A stretch of 64,000 nt of DNA from Trichuris trichiura (taxonomy: Eukaryota > Nematoda > Enoplea > Trichinellida > Trichuridae). The notes under the pieces were generated by a model. It searched no databases, was not told where the DNA came from, and was given only the letters and a program-made list of their open reading frames with translations. How positions within the stretch are numbered: position 1 is the stretch's first letter; each line of letters starts with the position of its first letter. Both the position numbers and the translations under genes were made by a program. The DNA lies in assembly GCA_037903355.1 (NCBI GenBank), contig JBAJFE010000050.1:124001-188000 (forward strand), given 5' to 3'. Positions 10,163 to 20,727 of the stretch are shown in pieces.

Positions 10163-11146
10163 CAGTTGGCCCTCGTTATCCGCGGTTAATTCGTCCTGAA
10201 TTTTGAGCGTTACACCGCGTGAAACGAATTCCGCGTCGTAAGGATACCCTATGAAAGAGGCCAAATGGCTTGTATTCCAGCCGCGTATTTCATCCTATCC
10301 CCTTGAATTCCTTCCGGAACGGTTATAATACCTAGGGATCCTTCGAAGCTTGGTACTACGGAATCTAGCTACGAGCTAATGACATCAATGAGACTGCGCT
10401 TGTCCAGTGGGGCCAGCCATCAGAGTTCAAGCCATTACATACGAGAATGGACGAAAGCAGAATGATTTTTCTTTAAACGCTTTCGAATCACCTTGCTTTA
10501 ATGAGCTAAGCGATATACTAGTGCGCCGAATGGGTACGGAGCAGGGGAAATGTAAAATGCACAGGCCCACTTAAGCAGAAACACTGAACATCACATGGAA
10601 CACATCCATGTAGAACAAGACGTCTACGGTCAGAAATGTTTGGCGCATCAGGAATCAGACAATTCACCCACTTTCTGTAGGTGGGCGCAGGTCCCCTGGA
10701 GACCGGCCAGCCCTAGCGTTGCTTGAACCTGTTGGTAGCGAAACTTCTCGCCTTAAAATGATAGGCTCCGCAGCTGCCGGAGCTTTATTTAAAAACATTG
10801 TTATAGGGAGCTGTCTCTCCCTTTTCTTCGTTTCATCGAATAAATCCTGTAGCGGTTTCAACGAAGCCGTTATTCCTCGTGTAACGATGATGCCACGTTC
10901 CATGGATGGATCATACTCAACAATCATATCCTTTAAGACCTGCGCTTGCCAGAAAATAGTAGCCAGCTTTTGTAGCGTCCAATCCGAGGGTGTTTGAGCT
11001 TCTGTATCTTCCATAACGTCGTCGTCACTGGCCGTAGGCAATTGCATCAGTTCTTCGAGTTCCTTGTTGGTAAACGGTTCTCCACAATCTTCTATGTGCT
11101 CTCTGATATCGTCTTCTATCATGTCAGAGAAACCTTCCCCTCCAGT
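10163..11146 (-). mobile_element. Tigger/pogo 3' end with transposase C-terminus, B1
   Basis: The terminal repeat CAGTTGGCCCTCGTTATCCG starts at 10163 directly after TA. Reading on the minus strand, bases 11146 to about 10664 encode the end of a Tigger transposase: IEDDIREHIEDCG, an acidic stretch, then YDPSMERG, LFDETKKR and QLPITMFLNK, a PCNA-binding-like motif near the C-terminus as in pogo/Tigger proteins. The catalytic core is missing; the element is joined to a Penelope-like fragment at about 11147. The 10200-10660 stretch is its 3' noncoding part and I see no gene in it. Confidence 0.65.
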
Positions 11147-11578
11147 TTTGCTATTTTTGATAAAGGACGGCTCTTTGCCAGTAAGTGGTTTGATGAACGT
11201 TCCTAAGTATTGACTGAGTTCACTTGTGATACTATTAATGGTGGAGACTATTGGTCTCATTGGAATCCCTGGTTTGTGTACTTTTGGGAGACCATAGAGT
11301 TCAGGGGGTCTGAAGTTCGATGCAAACTTAAGATGTGTTATCATTTTGTTGATTTCAGGTTCTTTGGTCTCTGTGGCATATGTGATGAGGAGAGATCGAA
11401 GATTTTTCCAGGAAGCCTCTGTAGGGTCAGTGGGTAAAGGGGCATAATTGTTGGTGCTTAAGATAGCTGTCATTTTTTCCATGTAGGTGTTTCTGTCTAG
11501 TAGAACTATTTTATTCCCTTTATCGGCTTTAGTGATAATTCTGTTCGGTTGATTTCGAAGCTGATGTAGGCAGTTCAT
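10664..11578 (-). pseudogene. Chimeric Penelope RT-Tigger transposase ORF (304 codons)
   Basis: A continuous frame runs from Penelope-like reverse transcriptase (ITKADKGNKIVLLDRN; ELYGLPKVHKPGIPMRPIVS; PLTGKEPSFIKNS) straight into a Tigger transposase C-terminus (GGEGFSDMIEDDIREHIEDC). The join falls after the KNS of the RT, near base 11147. RT catalytic motifs downstream of that point and any GIY-YIG endonuclease are missing, as is the Tigger DDE core, so neither enzyme can work. In B3 the same join exists but a TAG and a frameshift break the frame. Most likely a rearrangement product rather than a gene. Confidence 0.6.
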
Positions 11579-12313
11579 CTCATGTCGACTTAAGTTAGGA
11601 GTGGCGTTGAAGCGGTGATTTAAGATTAATGTAGATAAATAGTTCAGCGTCTTTAATACGGTAGCTGTGTCCCGTTGGTAAGCACAAAAAAGAAAAAGAG
11701 AATAAAGAACTTCCAGAGCTTTGTAAATCTGTGTTGTCTTATAACGTTTTTGAGCAGAGATAATCCAGCGGAAAATAGGATTCGTTTTGAGTGACTATCC
11801 AAGTTCTGACCCCATTTTAGTTGAAAGCACTTCGGTAGAACTCTGTGGTCTCTGCATTTCAGTAAGAAGGTCAGTTGGCCTTGAGTATGACCCGCTTTAA
11901 TACGTGTATGCTCCAAATATCTGGCCGCTGACAGGAGGGGTGTAAGGGTACAACTGCGACCAAGGAGCAGATGTAAGTGAAATTTGGACAAATATAGTGA
12001 CGCGTTACGACTGCTGCTCCATAATTGGACGCGACACAAGAACACATGGAGCACGTGAAAGAAGAAATAACCACCGTACATGAAAGAAATGCGAATAACG
12101 GACACATTACATACCATACAAACCGAAAACCACCGACAGAGAACTTTAAAACACCCGCTTTAAACCATGAAAACGACAGAAGACTCAAATCACACGCACA
12201 AGTTACATCCATAACTCACAACCGCTGAAGACGGGTCTCGGTCGACCCGAAAGCTCCGGATTTATTTAACACATTAAACGGGAATACTTCGGTAATAAAA
12301 CTTTTGCATTAGG
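11147..12313 (-). mobile_element. Penelope-like element fragment, B1 (internally deleted)
   Basis: Minus-strand coding matches the N-terminal half of Penelope-like proteins: LTFLLKCRDHRVLPKC and a Lys/Arg-rich helix region around 11760-11900, then the RT finger region at 11147-11640. Compared with B3, roughly 420 bases are gone near 11640 and replaced by about 80 bases of unrelated filler (11645-11725). The 12020-12313 part holds a purine-rich stretch and a terminal segment with a hammerhead-like motif. A joined or inserted piece, not a complete element. Confidence 0.65.
12222..12259 (+). ncRNA. Hammerhead-ribozyme-like motif at the Penelope terminus, B1
   Basis: CCG-CTGAAGA, a hairpin (GGGTC/GACCC), GAA, the palindrome AGCT, then C followed by CGG. 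This fits the hammerhead core C-U-G-A-N-G-A ... G-A-A with helix I CCG/CGG, a four-base self-complementary helix III and predicted cleavage after base 12256. Penelope-like elements are known to carry such motifs. Weak points: an extra C sits between the core and stem II, and the motif is antisense to the nearby reverse transcriptase. Confidence 0.5.
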
Positions 12314-13718
12314 AAAACATTGTTTCTCACGGAAAAGAAAGGCATAAATTAGCTTTTGAAACAAAGCGTGCCCATAGAGCGGTCTCTGAGGTAAGGTTTT
12401 TGGGCGCTCTCTATTTGTTCTTTGGAAGATCTGTAACTTATTCGCTTTCGACTTTGGGAAACCATGCTGATTCACGCAAAACGAAAATGGTGAACCCAAG
12501 GCAGGTCTGTCTTTTCTTGAGGCTTCATATTTCCTGTAAAACAGACGTTTTATTTACTTTTTGGAATCCAAAGACAAAAATACCGATCCCGTGCGCGGTT
12601 TCTGAGGGCTGCGGCTGCTGCTGAGACTTGTAGACCCATCGGCGGTCTTCACTCACCTTCACCGCGCCGCACCCACTCTACAAAATCGAAAAGTGAAGCA
12701 TAACGAAGCAGGTAAACTAGGAGCATGTCTGGCTTTTGCTGAACCGTAATGTTCTGTATAAAACAACAGTTTTATCTACTTTTCTATTTGTCACGGTAAA
12801 AATCGCGCTCACGTGCACAGTTCCTTAGGGAAGGAGCGGCTCATAATGGTTGTGCATCAACTCGCGTTTTTCAGTGGAGCGCCGTCCCTGACGATTGGAA
12901 AACTCAGGGTAAACGAACGAAATCAACCAGGAGCTCTCTCTTTTCTGAAACCTTAATGTGCTCTATTAAACAACTATTCGATCTACTTTTTCAAACTGAA
13001 AGTCCAAAAAATTGTCCCGTGCAAAAAAAATTTAAAATGCTGCTTCCTATAAATTTTTTCTGAGGACTTCATCAATGCCTTCTGTGTTGTTGGGTTCTAC
13101 TGGCAAAGTGTGCTTTCTTTTTGTTTTCATTTTTCCCCATTTTTAAGTGCTTGCTTTAACTGAATTCACTTTGCATTCTTTTAACTTTGTAGTTTAGCCC
13201 GGTATCTTTTCCAACATTCCTTCCCTGTTGCAGCTTCACTGTAACTTGAAGTTGTACTCAGGTTAGATCGTGAAGTATTAGTAATATCGAACTTACATTC
13301 TTGAAATTAAAAGAGCAACAATTGAACAGCGCTCATTAAACGAATAAGCTACAGCACGCTTTAATTTGCTTCGTAGTCGGTCTTTAGCGTAAAAATTCCA
13401 TTACGAAAATGCGCAGCCCTAGGATCCTGCGCATATTTCTTCCGGTGTTATAGTCGGTTGCTTTCGTAGTCAGTAGCTGTTGCTGAATTTTGTGCTGGGT
13501 TTGTTTGTCCACCGTCTGTTCGTATGTGTGTATGGCTCAAGTATGAGTTGTATAAAATGGACAGACTTGGGTGGACAGCGCGTGCAGACGATATCGCCTC
13601 TGGTAAGTTTATGTCTTTGTGTTCGTAGGGCAGGAGAAAGTAAAAGTAGTTTTCGGGCATTTTCGCTTCCGATAGTCGGTCTTAAATTATGAATAATTTC
13701 ATAGTTCATTTTTTAAGA

Positions 13719-13756
13719 CCGCTGAAGACGGGTCTCGAGTGACCGGAAAGCTCCGG
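13719..13756 (+). ncRNA. Hammerhead-like motif at the B1/C1 junction
   Basis: Same layout as at 12222: CCG-CTGAAGA, stem ending GACCG, GAA, AGCT, C, CGG. Here the base before GAA is G, which pairs with the C after CTGAAGA and gives a better stem II. Predicted cleavage after 13753. It lies in a roughly 95-base terminal fragment (13717-13812) replacing the normal end of B1 and start of C1. Confidence 0.5.
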
Positions 13757-13855
13757 GGTTCAAGATGTTATCGCACATTAAACGAGACTCTCTCCGCAAT
13801 AAAGCTATTTCACAGTTGTACGAGTAATTTAATTCCAGTTTAAGGTATCAGTTGT

Positions 13856-14135
13856 TGTAAGAAACCCAGTGGCAAGCGCACACAGAAATACGTTACCAAA
13901 TGCTTTATTTTCGACACGACAACTTGCACACAACGCAGAAGACCAGCAGCAAGCACGAACGAACAACTCCTTTATCTCTATTTGCCTGGCCTGCGCGTTA
14001 GTCAGATCGCTGGCACAAAGCCAGGGATCAGCGTCCGGCGGCGCCACAAATGTTTACGCTCCTGCCTGAGCGATACGCCCTCGCGAACGCCTGGCGCCCG
14101 CTTTGGGCTGGCGGACGTGCGCAGCCTCCGCTACA
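13856..14135 (-). mobile_element. Solo LTR, 280 bp, with 5-bp target duplication
   Basis: Bounded by TGTAAGAAAC at the left and CCGCTACA at the right (TG...CA ends) and flanked by perfect GTTGT duplications (13851-13855 and 14136-14140). Removing it and one GTTGT restores continuous homology with the upstream flank of other units. On the minus strand it contains AATAAAGC near its 3' end, as expected for an LTR poly(A) signal, so it is inserted in reverse. A 5-bp duplication fits Gypsy, BEL/Pao or Copia types; the family is not decidable here. Confidence 0.75.
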
Positions 14136-14675
14136 GTTGTAATTATTCATGTTCAAGCGATCAGTTTCATTATGCGCTGAGTGTCGCTCGAAATGCATGC
14201 GCATTGCCAACGTTGCCTAAGAAAACAATAAATGCTGCGTTGCTTCAGAAATTTCGAATGATGCCCAATACTATACTGCGACTTTGCAAAGACTTGCTCG
14301 GCCTAGCAAAATGTCTTATAGTGGTAAAGTCATTTCGATCGGTCTGCAACGGAAGCAACACATCGGCACTAAATATAAAAACGTAATAGAATTTTCAAAA
14401 ATAAGTTCGATACGTGCGGCTGTCAGTTGCAAGCGGGAAGCTTGATCTGTCGTTTGAAAAAATCGCATGTTTAATCCGTTGTATACAAAACCAGTTTCTA
14501 CACGCTCGTAAAAGGACGGCGGGCGAAAGCAGTTTAAAATGTTTGTAAACTTTGCGTGGACGATGCTAGAATAGTAGAAAGCTGAGAATGATAAGCAGGT
14601 AGAGCTTGGACACTCTTTGTGCACTGAACCACTTAATAAGGCAGCTCACGACGCTACAGAGCGTCAGTCGCTATT

Positions 14676-14994
14676 ATGATCTGTACCTGCAAGCTCGTTG
14701 TCATCGTGCTTTATTGGGTCATCAACTTTCTAGTTGCAACGTTAGCGGAAGTGATCCATTCGAAGGAACACGGGCACGCCTTCACCATCGCAGCTGCCTG
14801 GCGTATTGATGGGCCCAACGACTCCGGCGCCCACTGCCCAGTCGACGAGCGTGCCGTCGACTGGGGAAGAGGCAACGACGACGGGCGCGCCAGCAAGAAG
14901 GCGGCCCCTTCGAAGAGGAAGGGGCCAAAGACAAATACAGAAAAAACGTTATAACCTTCGGTCGAGGAGGGTTGTCGTTTATGTCGAAGTGTAA
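14676..14994 (+). pseudogene. Frameshifted small-protein gene, copy C1
   Basis: The ATG at 14676 opens a hydrophobic N-terminus (residues about 6-28) similar to copy C2 at 45121, but the Arg-rich end (GAPARRRPLRRGRGQRQ and YNLRSRRVVVYVEV) lies in another frame, open before 14806. At least one single-base shift between about 14750 and 14806 separates them. The TATA box has become TTAATAAGG (14633-14641). Two AATAAA signals follow at 15033 and 15048. Together with C2 it forms a second subfamily with a YNLR ending instead of INLR. Confidence 0.6.
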
Positions 14995-15679
14995 ATTAGA
15001 AACTTTTCGTTTTTATTTTCGTCGCCGATTCTAATAAAAGTATCTCCAATAAAGAGTTTACAAGTTTATTCTTGTGGTCATGCAGCTCTGTTGGTCTGCT
15101 AAGCTATGAGCTATGCGCGGCAACTAGTTGAGCGACCATTAGCGAGCAAGTACTCAGCGGCTACAGGCAATGCTATGCTCAGGTCGGAAGACAGTTTTAC
15201 GAGCTCAGTTTGAAAGATTCGTACGACGGCTGTCGCACGTTGTATGAACACCAGCAAATGCGTGGCTGAATAATTTGTTTTTGATTCTCTTTGCACTCAC
15301 GTTAGAGCTTGAAGGTAGCGATCCGCCACCCAACAAATCCATGCACAGCGTCTGATTGATCAAGTTGAATTTCAAAGAAAAGCGTATACCTTTCGGGCGA
15401 ACTCTTGGCACATTCAACGCAACAGTCAGTTGAAAAATACGTTGGCGGCGATTTGCTCAGCCGGCCCGTTACATCTCCGTGCCTTACGTGATTAATGCAT
15501 TTTCCAAGCGGGATGCAACTTAATTTGCTCATAATAGCATTGTTTCTCATGGAGAAAAGGGGATAAACTGACGTTTCAAATACTACTTTCCCTTACAGTG
15601 CTCTTTTCGGATAGGTTTATCTGTGCTCGGTATTCCTTATTTCGGGTGCGAGAAAAAATGATAGGAAGCAGACAAACTT

Positions 15680-16062
15680 ACATAGTACATGAACAAAGAA
15701 AAAATAATTCGACAAATATGGAACATGAAGGAGAAAAATGGGTACAAAAAACAGGAATTAACGATGGAAGAAAATGTTCAAAGACAAATCAGCAGACACA
15801 AAACACTACTAGCTATACGGAACACGAGAAGAAGACAGCTGACTGACACAAATAAAAAAAGAAAAAAAAAGAACATCAACAGAAAACTTTAAAACACCAG
15901 CTTTAAACCATTAGGAACGATAGAAGGCTGAAGTCGCTCACAAATTAAATTATTAACTTAAGACCGCCGAAGACGGGTCCCAGTTGACCCGAGAGCTCCG
16001 GAGTTCAACATTTTATCGCACACTAAGCGGGACTCCTTCCGTAATAAAGCTATTTCATTGTG
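15680..16062 (+). mobile_element. Penelope-terminus fragment in C1
   Basis: An A-rich, diverged relative of 12040-12313: shared blocks include ACTTTAAAACACC-GCTTTAAACCA and the hammerhead-like segment. It ends near TAATAAAGCTATTTCA. No protein-coding potential is evident. Confidence 0.5.
15964..16001 (+). ncRNA. Degenerate hammerhead-like motif, C1
   Basis: CCG-CCGAAGA, stem GGGTC/GACCC, GAG, AGCT, C, CGG. Two invariant core bases are changed (U4 to C and A14 to G), so it should be inactive if the motif is real. Confidence 0.4.
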
Positions 16063-18526
16063 AAAACTGTAATATTCTGTATAAGAAAACTGTTTCATTC
16101 ACTTTTTTAATTGCCACGGTAAAAATAGCAGTCCATTACACAGTTCCTCACGGAATAAGCGGCTCATGAAGGTTGTGCATCAATTCGCGTTTTTCAGACG
16201 CCGCCTCCGTGAAGCGCCGTTGCTGAAAATCGGTAAATTTAGGGTAGGCGAACTAAACGAAGCGAGTGAAAGCCCGCCTTTTCGCAAACCATAATACTCT
16301 CTATTAAACAATTGTTTGATCTACTTTTTCAAACTGAAAGTGCAAAGTACTGATCCCGTGCAAAAAACTTCTAAATACTGCTTCGCATAAACTTTTTCCG
16401 AGCACTTCATTAACGCCTTCTGCGTTGCTCTGTTCTGCCAGTAAATTATGTTTTCTTTTTGTGCTCAATTTTCCCCAGTCTCAAGCATTCCGTTTAATTA
16501 AATTCACTTTGTACGTTCTCTTGAGTTTACAGGTTCGCACAATATTTTTTAAAACAATTCTGCCGCGTTGTAGCTTCACTCTAACTTGAAGCTATCGTCA
16601 GGTTAGGTCGTAAATATTAGTAATATCGAGCGAACATAGCTTTAATCAAAAGAAGAAGAACAGACAATTTTCATTAAACGAATAGGCTGTAGCACACTTT
16701 TAATCTGCTGCGGAATGCGTTTGCAGCGTAAGAATTCCAAAACAAAAACCCGTTGGCGCAGGAACCTGTGCATATTTTTTACGGTGTAATAGTCGGTTGT
16801 TTTCGTAGTCAGTAGCTGTTGCTGAATTTTTCGCTGGGTTTGCTTGTCCACCGTCTGTTTGTGTGTGTATGACTCAAGTATGGGTTGTATAAAATGAACA
16901 GACTTGGGTGGACAGCGTGTGCAGACGATATTGCCTCAGGTAAGTTCACGTCTTTGTGTTCCTGGGGCAGCAGAAAGTAATAGTAGTTTTCGGGCATACT
17001 CGCTTGCCATCGCTACCCACCTTGTCTGATGCGTTAATTCTTAACGCTTGATGTTACCAACTACATTTCCAGTAGTTTCCTTCCGATGAGTTGAAAGTAC
17101 AGGGTGCTTCTAGTCGTGCACGAATTAACACACAGAGTTTTCGGGCGTAAGCCGCTTAGAGTCACTGTGACGCCCGCGCAGCGTCAGTAAGGCTCCGTTT
17201 CTTAATTCGTGTGCACTTAAAACCATCTGCTACTTTTACGTCGCGCCGATAAAACAGCAGCAAAGCTCTAAGTGACAGCATGAATCGTAGCAGCTGTAGC
17301 CAAAGAAGCTACATCATGAAACATGTGTTTAGTAATTATATTTTATTCCTTGAAAATCAAAAATTCTTCTACTCGATTTCAAGTCTTCCGTACACCTTTC
17401 AAGCGATGAAAGCGTCCGTTGGGGCAGCGCAGTTTCTATTCAAAAAACTTGGTTACGCATTTTGTTGTTATCCTTAAGCTGCGTGCCATTTTGTCGCTGC
17501 GCGGCTCGTTTCTGTTAATAATTATATTTCTAAGCTGCCTACCAAAGTGCGCTCTTTTACATTTAACGTTTTTCAAAAAGTTATTCTCCTAATGAAGTTA
17601 CAAGAAGCTGTTCTCGCTAATTTCGTTGCTCCGAAAATTTATGGCTCCTTCCAGAGTGACACTCCCGTTCTCGTTGTTGAATTGCTGTTACGACCAGTAC
17701 AAATTTTCCATAGACTGCTTGACTATAGACTCAAGAGAACGCAACACAATGCTGGACGCAGCAGTACAGTCATTAGTCTTCACGAACAAATAGTACAGTG
17801 TGAGGACATGTAGAAATCATAACATACTTGAACACTTATTAAAAGGAATCATTTCTCCTAACAATTTACCTAATCGAACTGCTGTTAAATTATTGTATTA
17901 TTTTCTGTGAATTTCTATGATTTTGCGCGGCTGGGAAGTACAGTGCACTTTGGCTTTCCTACTGCTAAATGACGCTTAGTAATTTTATCGACAGTCCTAT
18001 GGGCAAGCTATTTCCAATGTAAGCTTTCAATCTTAAACATTAGTGCTCAAGCAATTAGTTTCATTTATCGCTGAGTGTCGCTCGAAATGCATACGTATTG
18101 CCAGCGTAGCCCAAGAAAACAAAAAAAAATACAGCGTAGCTTCAAAAATTTTCAATGATGCTCAAAACGATACCGCATTTTTGAATCGGCTCAACCATCG
18201 TTGCGCGAAAGTCGTTTCGATCAGGCTACAACGGCAGCAATACTTCTGCGTTAAAAATTAAAATGTAACGCAATTTTCAAAAATCAGTTCGATACGTATG
18301 GCGTTTAGTAGTAAACGGAAAGCTTGATCTGTCGTTTCAAGAAATCGCTTCTTTAGTTCGTTTTATGCAAAAACCACTTTTTACAGGCTCGCTCAAGGAC
18401 GGCACGCGAAGGCAGTTTAAAATATTTCTACGTTTCCTGCGGACGATTCCACAATAGTGAAAACTGGAGAAAAGTCTGTAAATGATATGCAGATAGTGCC
18501 TGCACACTCTTTACGCACTGAAGCAG

Positions 18527-18535
18527 CATATAAGG
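18527..18535 (+). promoter_or_regulatory. TATA-like box CATATAAGG of the B2 gene
   Basis: Same position as TATATAAGG in A1 but with the first T changed to C. The upstream dyad is also imperfect (TGCAGA-N5-CCTGCA). Confidence 0.5.
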
Positions 18536-18591
18536 CTGTTCAGCACTATACAGACTGTCATCCATTGAAGAGACGGCGTTTCAATATGCTC

Positions 18592-18918
18592 GATCATGAA
18601 ACCATTGTTTAGGCCGTGATGTACTTCTTATGCGGCTGGATTGTCCACAGCATGGCCAAAATGCTGAAAGTGCAGAACCAGAGCGACAGCGCGCTACAAA
18701 GGTCGCCGCTCGCCACTCCGGCGATAGAAGCGGCGGATACCGCTGCAGCGGAGGTAGCGACCCCGTCGCCTAACGCCCCCAGCGGGTCGAGTGAAGCACC
18801 GCCGAGGACGCGGGCGGTGAGGCGGAGGGGGCGTAGAGGGACGGGGCCAACAGGGCCCCCAATAAGGTCCTTAAACCTGCGCAATAGGAGAATTGTAATA
18901 AGAGGAGTATTAAAGTAA
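18592..18918 (+). pseudogene. Small-protein gene copy B2 with early nonsense codon
   Basis: The ATG at 18592 opens MLDHETIV and then meets TAG; beyond it the frame continues AVMYFLCGWIVH, aligning without a gap to copy C3 (MINFQTVLLAVMFVVCGWVVH), whose residue at the TAG is Leu. An internal ATG at 18619 would give a 99-residue product with a shortened hydrophobic segment and a complete GPTGPPIRSLNLR tail, so residual function is possible. AATAAA at 18968. Confidence 0.6.
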
Positions 18919-19559
18919 AATGTGTCTTGTTTTTCATTTCATGGTTAATTTTGATACATGCATTTCGAATAAAATGTTTTGATATTACCAGCTTGTTCTT
19001 GTTTTCTTGCGGCTTGGTTGGTGTGGTATGTTATGAGCTATGGGCGACAACTAGTTGAGCGACCATTAGCGAGCAAGTGCTCACCGGCTACAGGCAATGC
19101 TATGCTCAGGTCGGAAGACAATTTTATGAGCTCAGTTTGAAAGCTTCGTACGACGGCTGTCGCACGTTGTATGAACACTGGCAAATGCCTGGCTGAATAA
19201 TTTGTTTTTGATTCTCTTTGCAGTCACATTAGAGCTTGAAAGTAGCGATCTGCCGCCCAAGAAATGCAAGTACAGCGTCTGATTGATAAAGTTGAATTTC
19301 AAAGAAAAGCGTATACCTTTCGGGCGAACTTCTCACACATTCATTCAGCGCAACAGTCAGATGAAAAAAGCCTAACTGATATCCAATTTGCTTAGGAGAA
19401 ATGCGTTGGCAGTTTCCCACAGCCGGTCCGTTGGATCTCGGTTCCTTACATGTCGAATGCATTTTCCAAGTGGGATATAGCTTAATTCGTTCAAAGCACA
19501 GGTTGTCAAAGTGAGCGATATCACCGGGAGGGGAGCGATGGGAACCCCATGCGGGAGCG

Positions 19560-19910
19560 TTGGGAATCACATATAAGGAACTCTGGCAAAATCATCCTGA
19601 ACGCAGGAGGGCTGTCAGAAAGACAGCCGTAAGGATGCTGACTGTTCAGGCAGGCGACGGCATAGCTTCACATCTTATCCTTGCTGCTCACGTGGAAAAG
19701 ATACTGGTAAGGCAAAGCGTTGTTGGTTTCGGAATGGTTGAATTAGCTTGCAATTTATCAAAGTCATGTTCTGAAGATTTCTTTCCTTGTGGGCAAAATC
19801 TGATTGGTTGTGAACTAGCTGAATTTTGTTTTGAATTTCCAATACGCAGCAAGGTTTTTCTTGTCTCCGCGCTTTCAGTTTTCCTCAGTGAAAGTATGTC
19901 TAATGATTGA
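19560..19910 (+). other. Conserved type B ORF, B2 copy
   Basis: Same frame as at 8998 (NHPERRRAVRKTAVRMLT). A TGA at 19908 makes it four codons shorter than the B1 copy. No ATG start; unknown. Confidence 0.22.
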
Positions 19911-20217
19911 AAAGTGTTCTGTTGCTGTGCAATTATCAAAACAGGTAGATTCACTTTCACGTTTGTTATACACTATGGTCACGAGCAAGTGTGGCTAGTT
20001 CAGTTGATCGCTGAACTCTTTTTCTTGACTAAATACGAAGGACGTTTGGAAAGTTGGGAGAGACGGTGTAATGTTTCACAGGACTCCAACCGACAGGCCA
20101 AAACAAGTTCAGTCATCATACCTCCGTTATCTTCGAACTTCTGCGGAAAGGTGGTTTTATCAGACGCTGCGCCAGTGCAGTATAAGCTGCTCCTAAAGTA
20201 ATCGTTTCTCTCGTGAT

Positions 20218-20484
20218 GTGGAAAATCTTCGTTTTGAAGCCAGAGCTAACATTAAATTTCTATCCAAGCTTGGTTGGCAGCCAACAAGGTTTATTCAATC
20301 TTTGCAGCAGGTTTACGGAAGTAATGCACCATCCAAGTCAGTTATGTATGATTGGATGAGGTGTTTCAAGGAGGATTGTGAGGCCATCGGAGCCGAGCGG
20401 AGTGGAAATTTTTTCTGCAATATTTTTCCACGTATGCTGGTATTGAGAAAATTTTCCCGGAAGGGGCGGACCGATGGAGTGTAA
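20218..20484 (+). pseudogene. Mariner-type helix-turn-helix remnant, B2
   Basis: 88 codons, nearly identical to 9653-9919, with the same GTG in place of ATG and the same truncation after ERSG. Confidence 0.7.
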
Positions 20485-20537
20485 AATTTTTAGAACTTTC
20501 GCTCTAAACTGGTTGAATGGACGTTTAGGATGCAATT

Positions 20538-20610
20538 GCCCATGTAGCTCAGTCGGTAGAGCGTTAGGCTTTTAACCTAAATGTCCAGAGTTCGACCCTG
20601 TGCGTGGGCG
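20538..20610 (+). tRNA. tRNA-Lys (UUU)
   Basis: Identical in sequence to the copy at 9973, including the A and B boxes. Identity here while flanks differ could mean selection, recent duplication or conversion. Confidence 0.82.
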
Positions 20611-20727
20611 TCACGAAAGGCCACATATTTTGAGTGATGCGGTATGCTTTTGCTGCATATGAGACGTGCAAATCGTGTTATATTACATCTTAATACAGGA
20701 AATGCGAACAATGAATATATTTATATA

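Larger units (their letters stand above)
7338..13718 (+). repeat. Array unit B1 (type B, 6.4 kb)
   Basis: Begins with the unit landmark at 7338. Contains the small-protein gene (8012-8359), a conserved ORF (8998-9360), a mariner helix-turn-helix remnant (9653-9919), tRNA-Lys (9973-10045), a Tigger 3' end joined to a Penelope-like fragment (10163-12313) and the tail module (12320-13700). The right end is replaced by a Penelope-terminus fragment at 13719, so the usual ORF-88 segment is missing. Closely matches B3. Confidence 0.8.
13757..17907 (+). repeat. Array unit C1 (type C)
   Basis: Homology to the unit upstream flank resumes at about 13811 (ACAGTTGTACGAG matches ACAGTTGTACGGG at 7424). 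Contents: solo LTR (13856-14135), decayed small-protein gene (14676-14994), gene tail from about 15106, Penelope terminal fragment (15680-16062), tail module (16080-17200) and ORF-88 segment (17547-17813). It lacks the mariner, tRNA and Tigger parts. Confidence 0.7.

Noticed and set aside
11871..12212. 113-codon hydrophobic minus-strand frame upstream of the Penelope piece.
   Set aside because: Another frame of the same bases (12117-11653) carries the Penelope-like residues; this one is a shadow.
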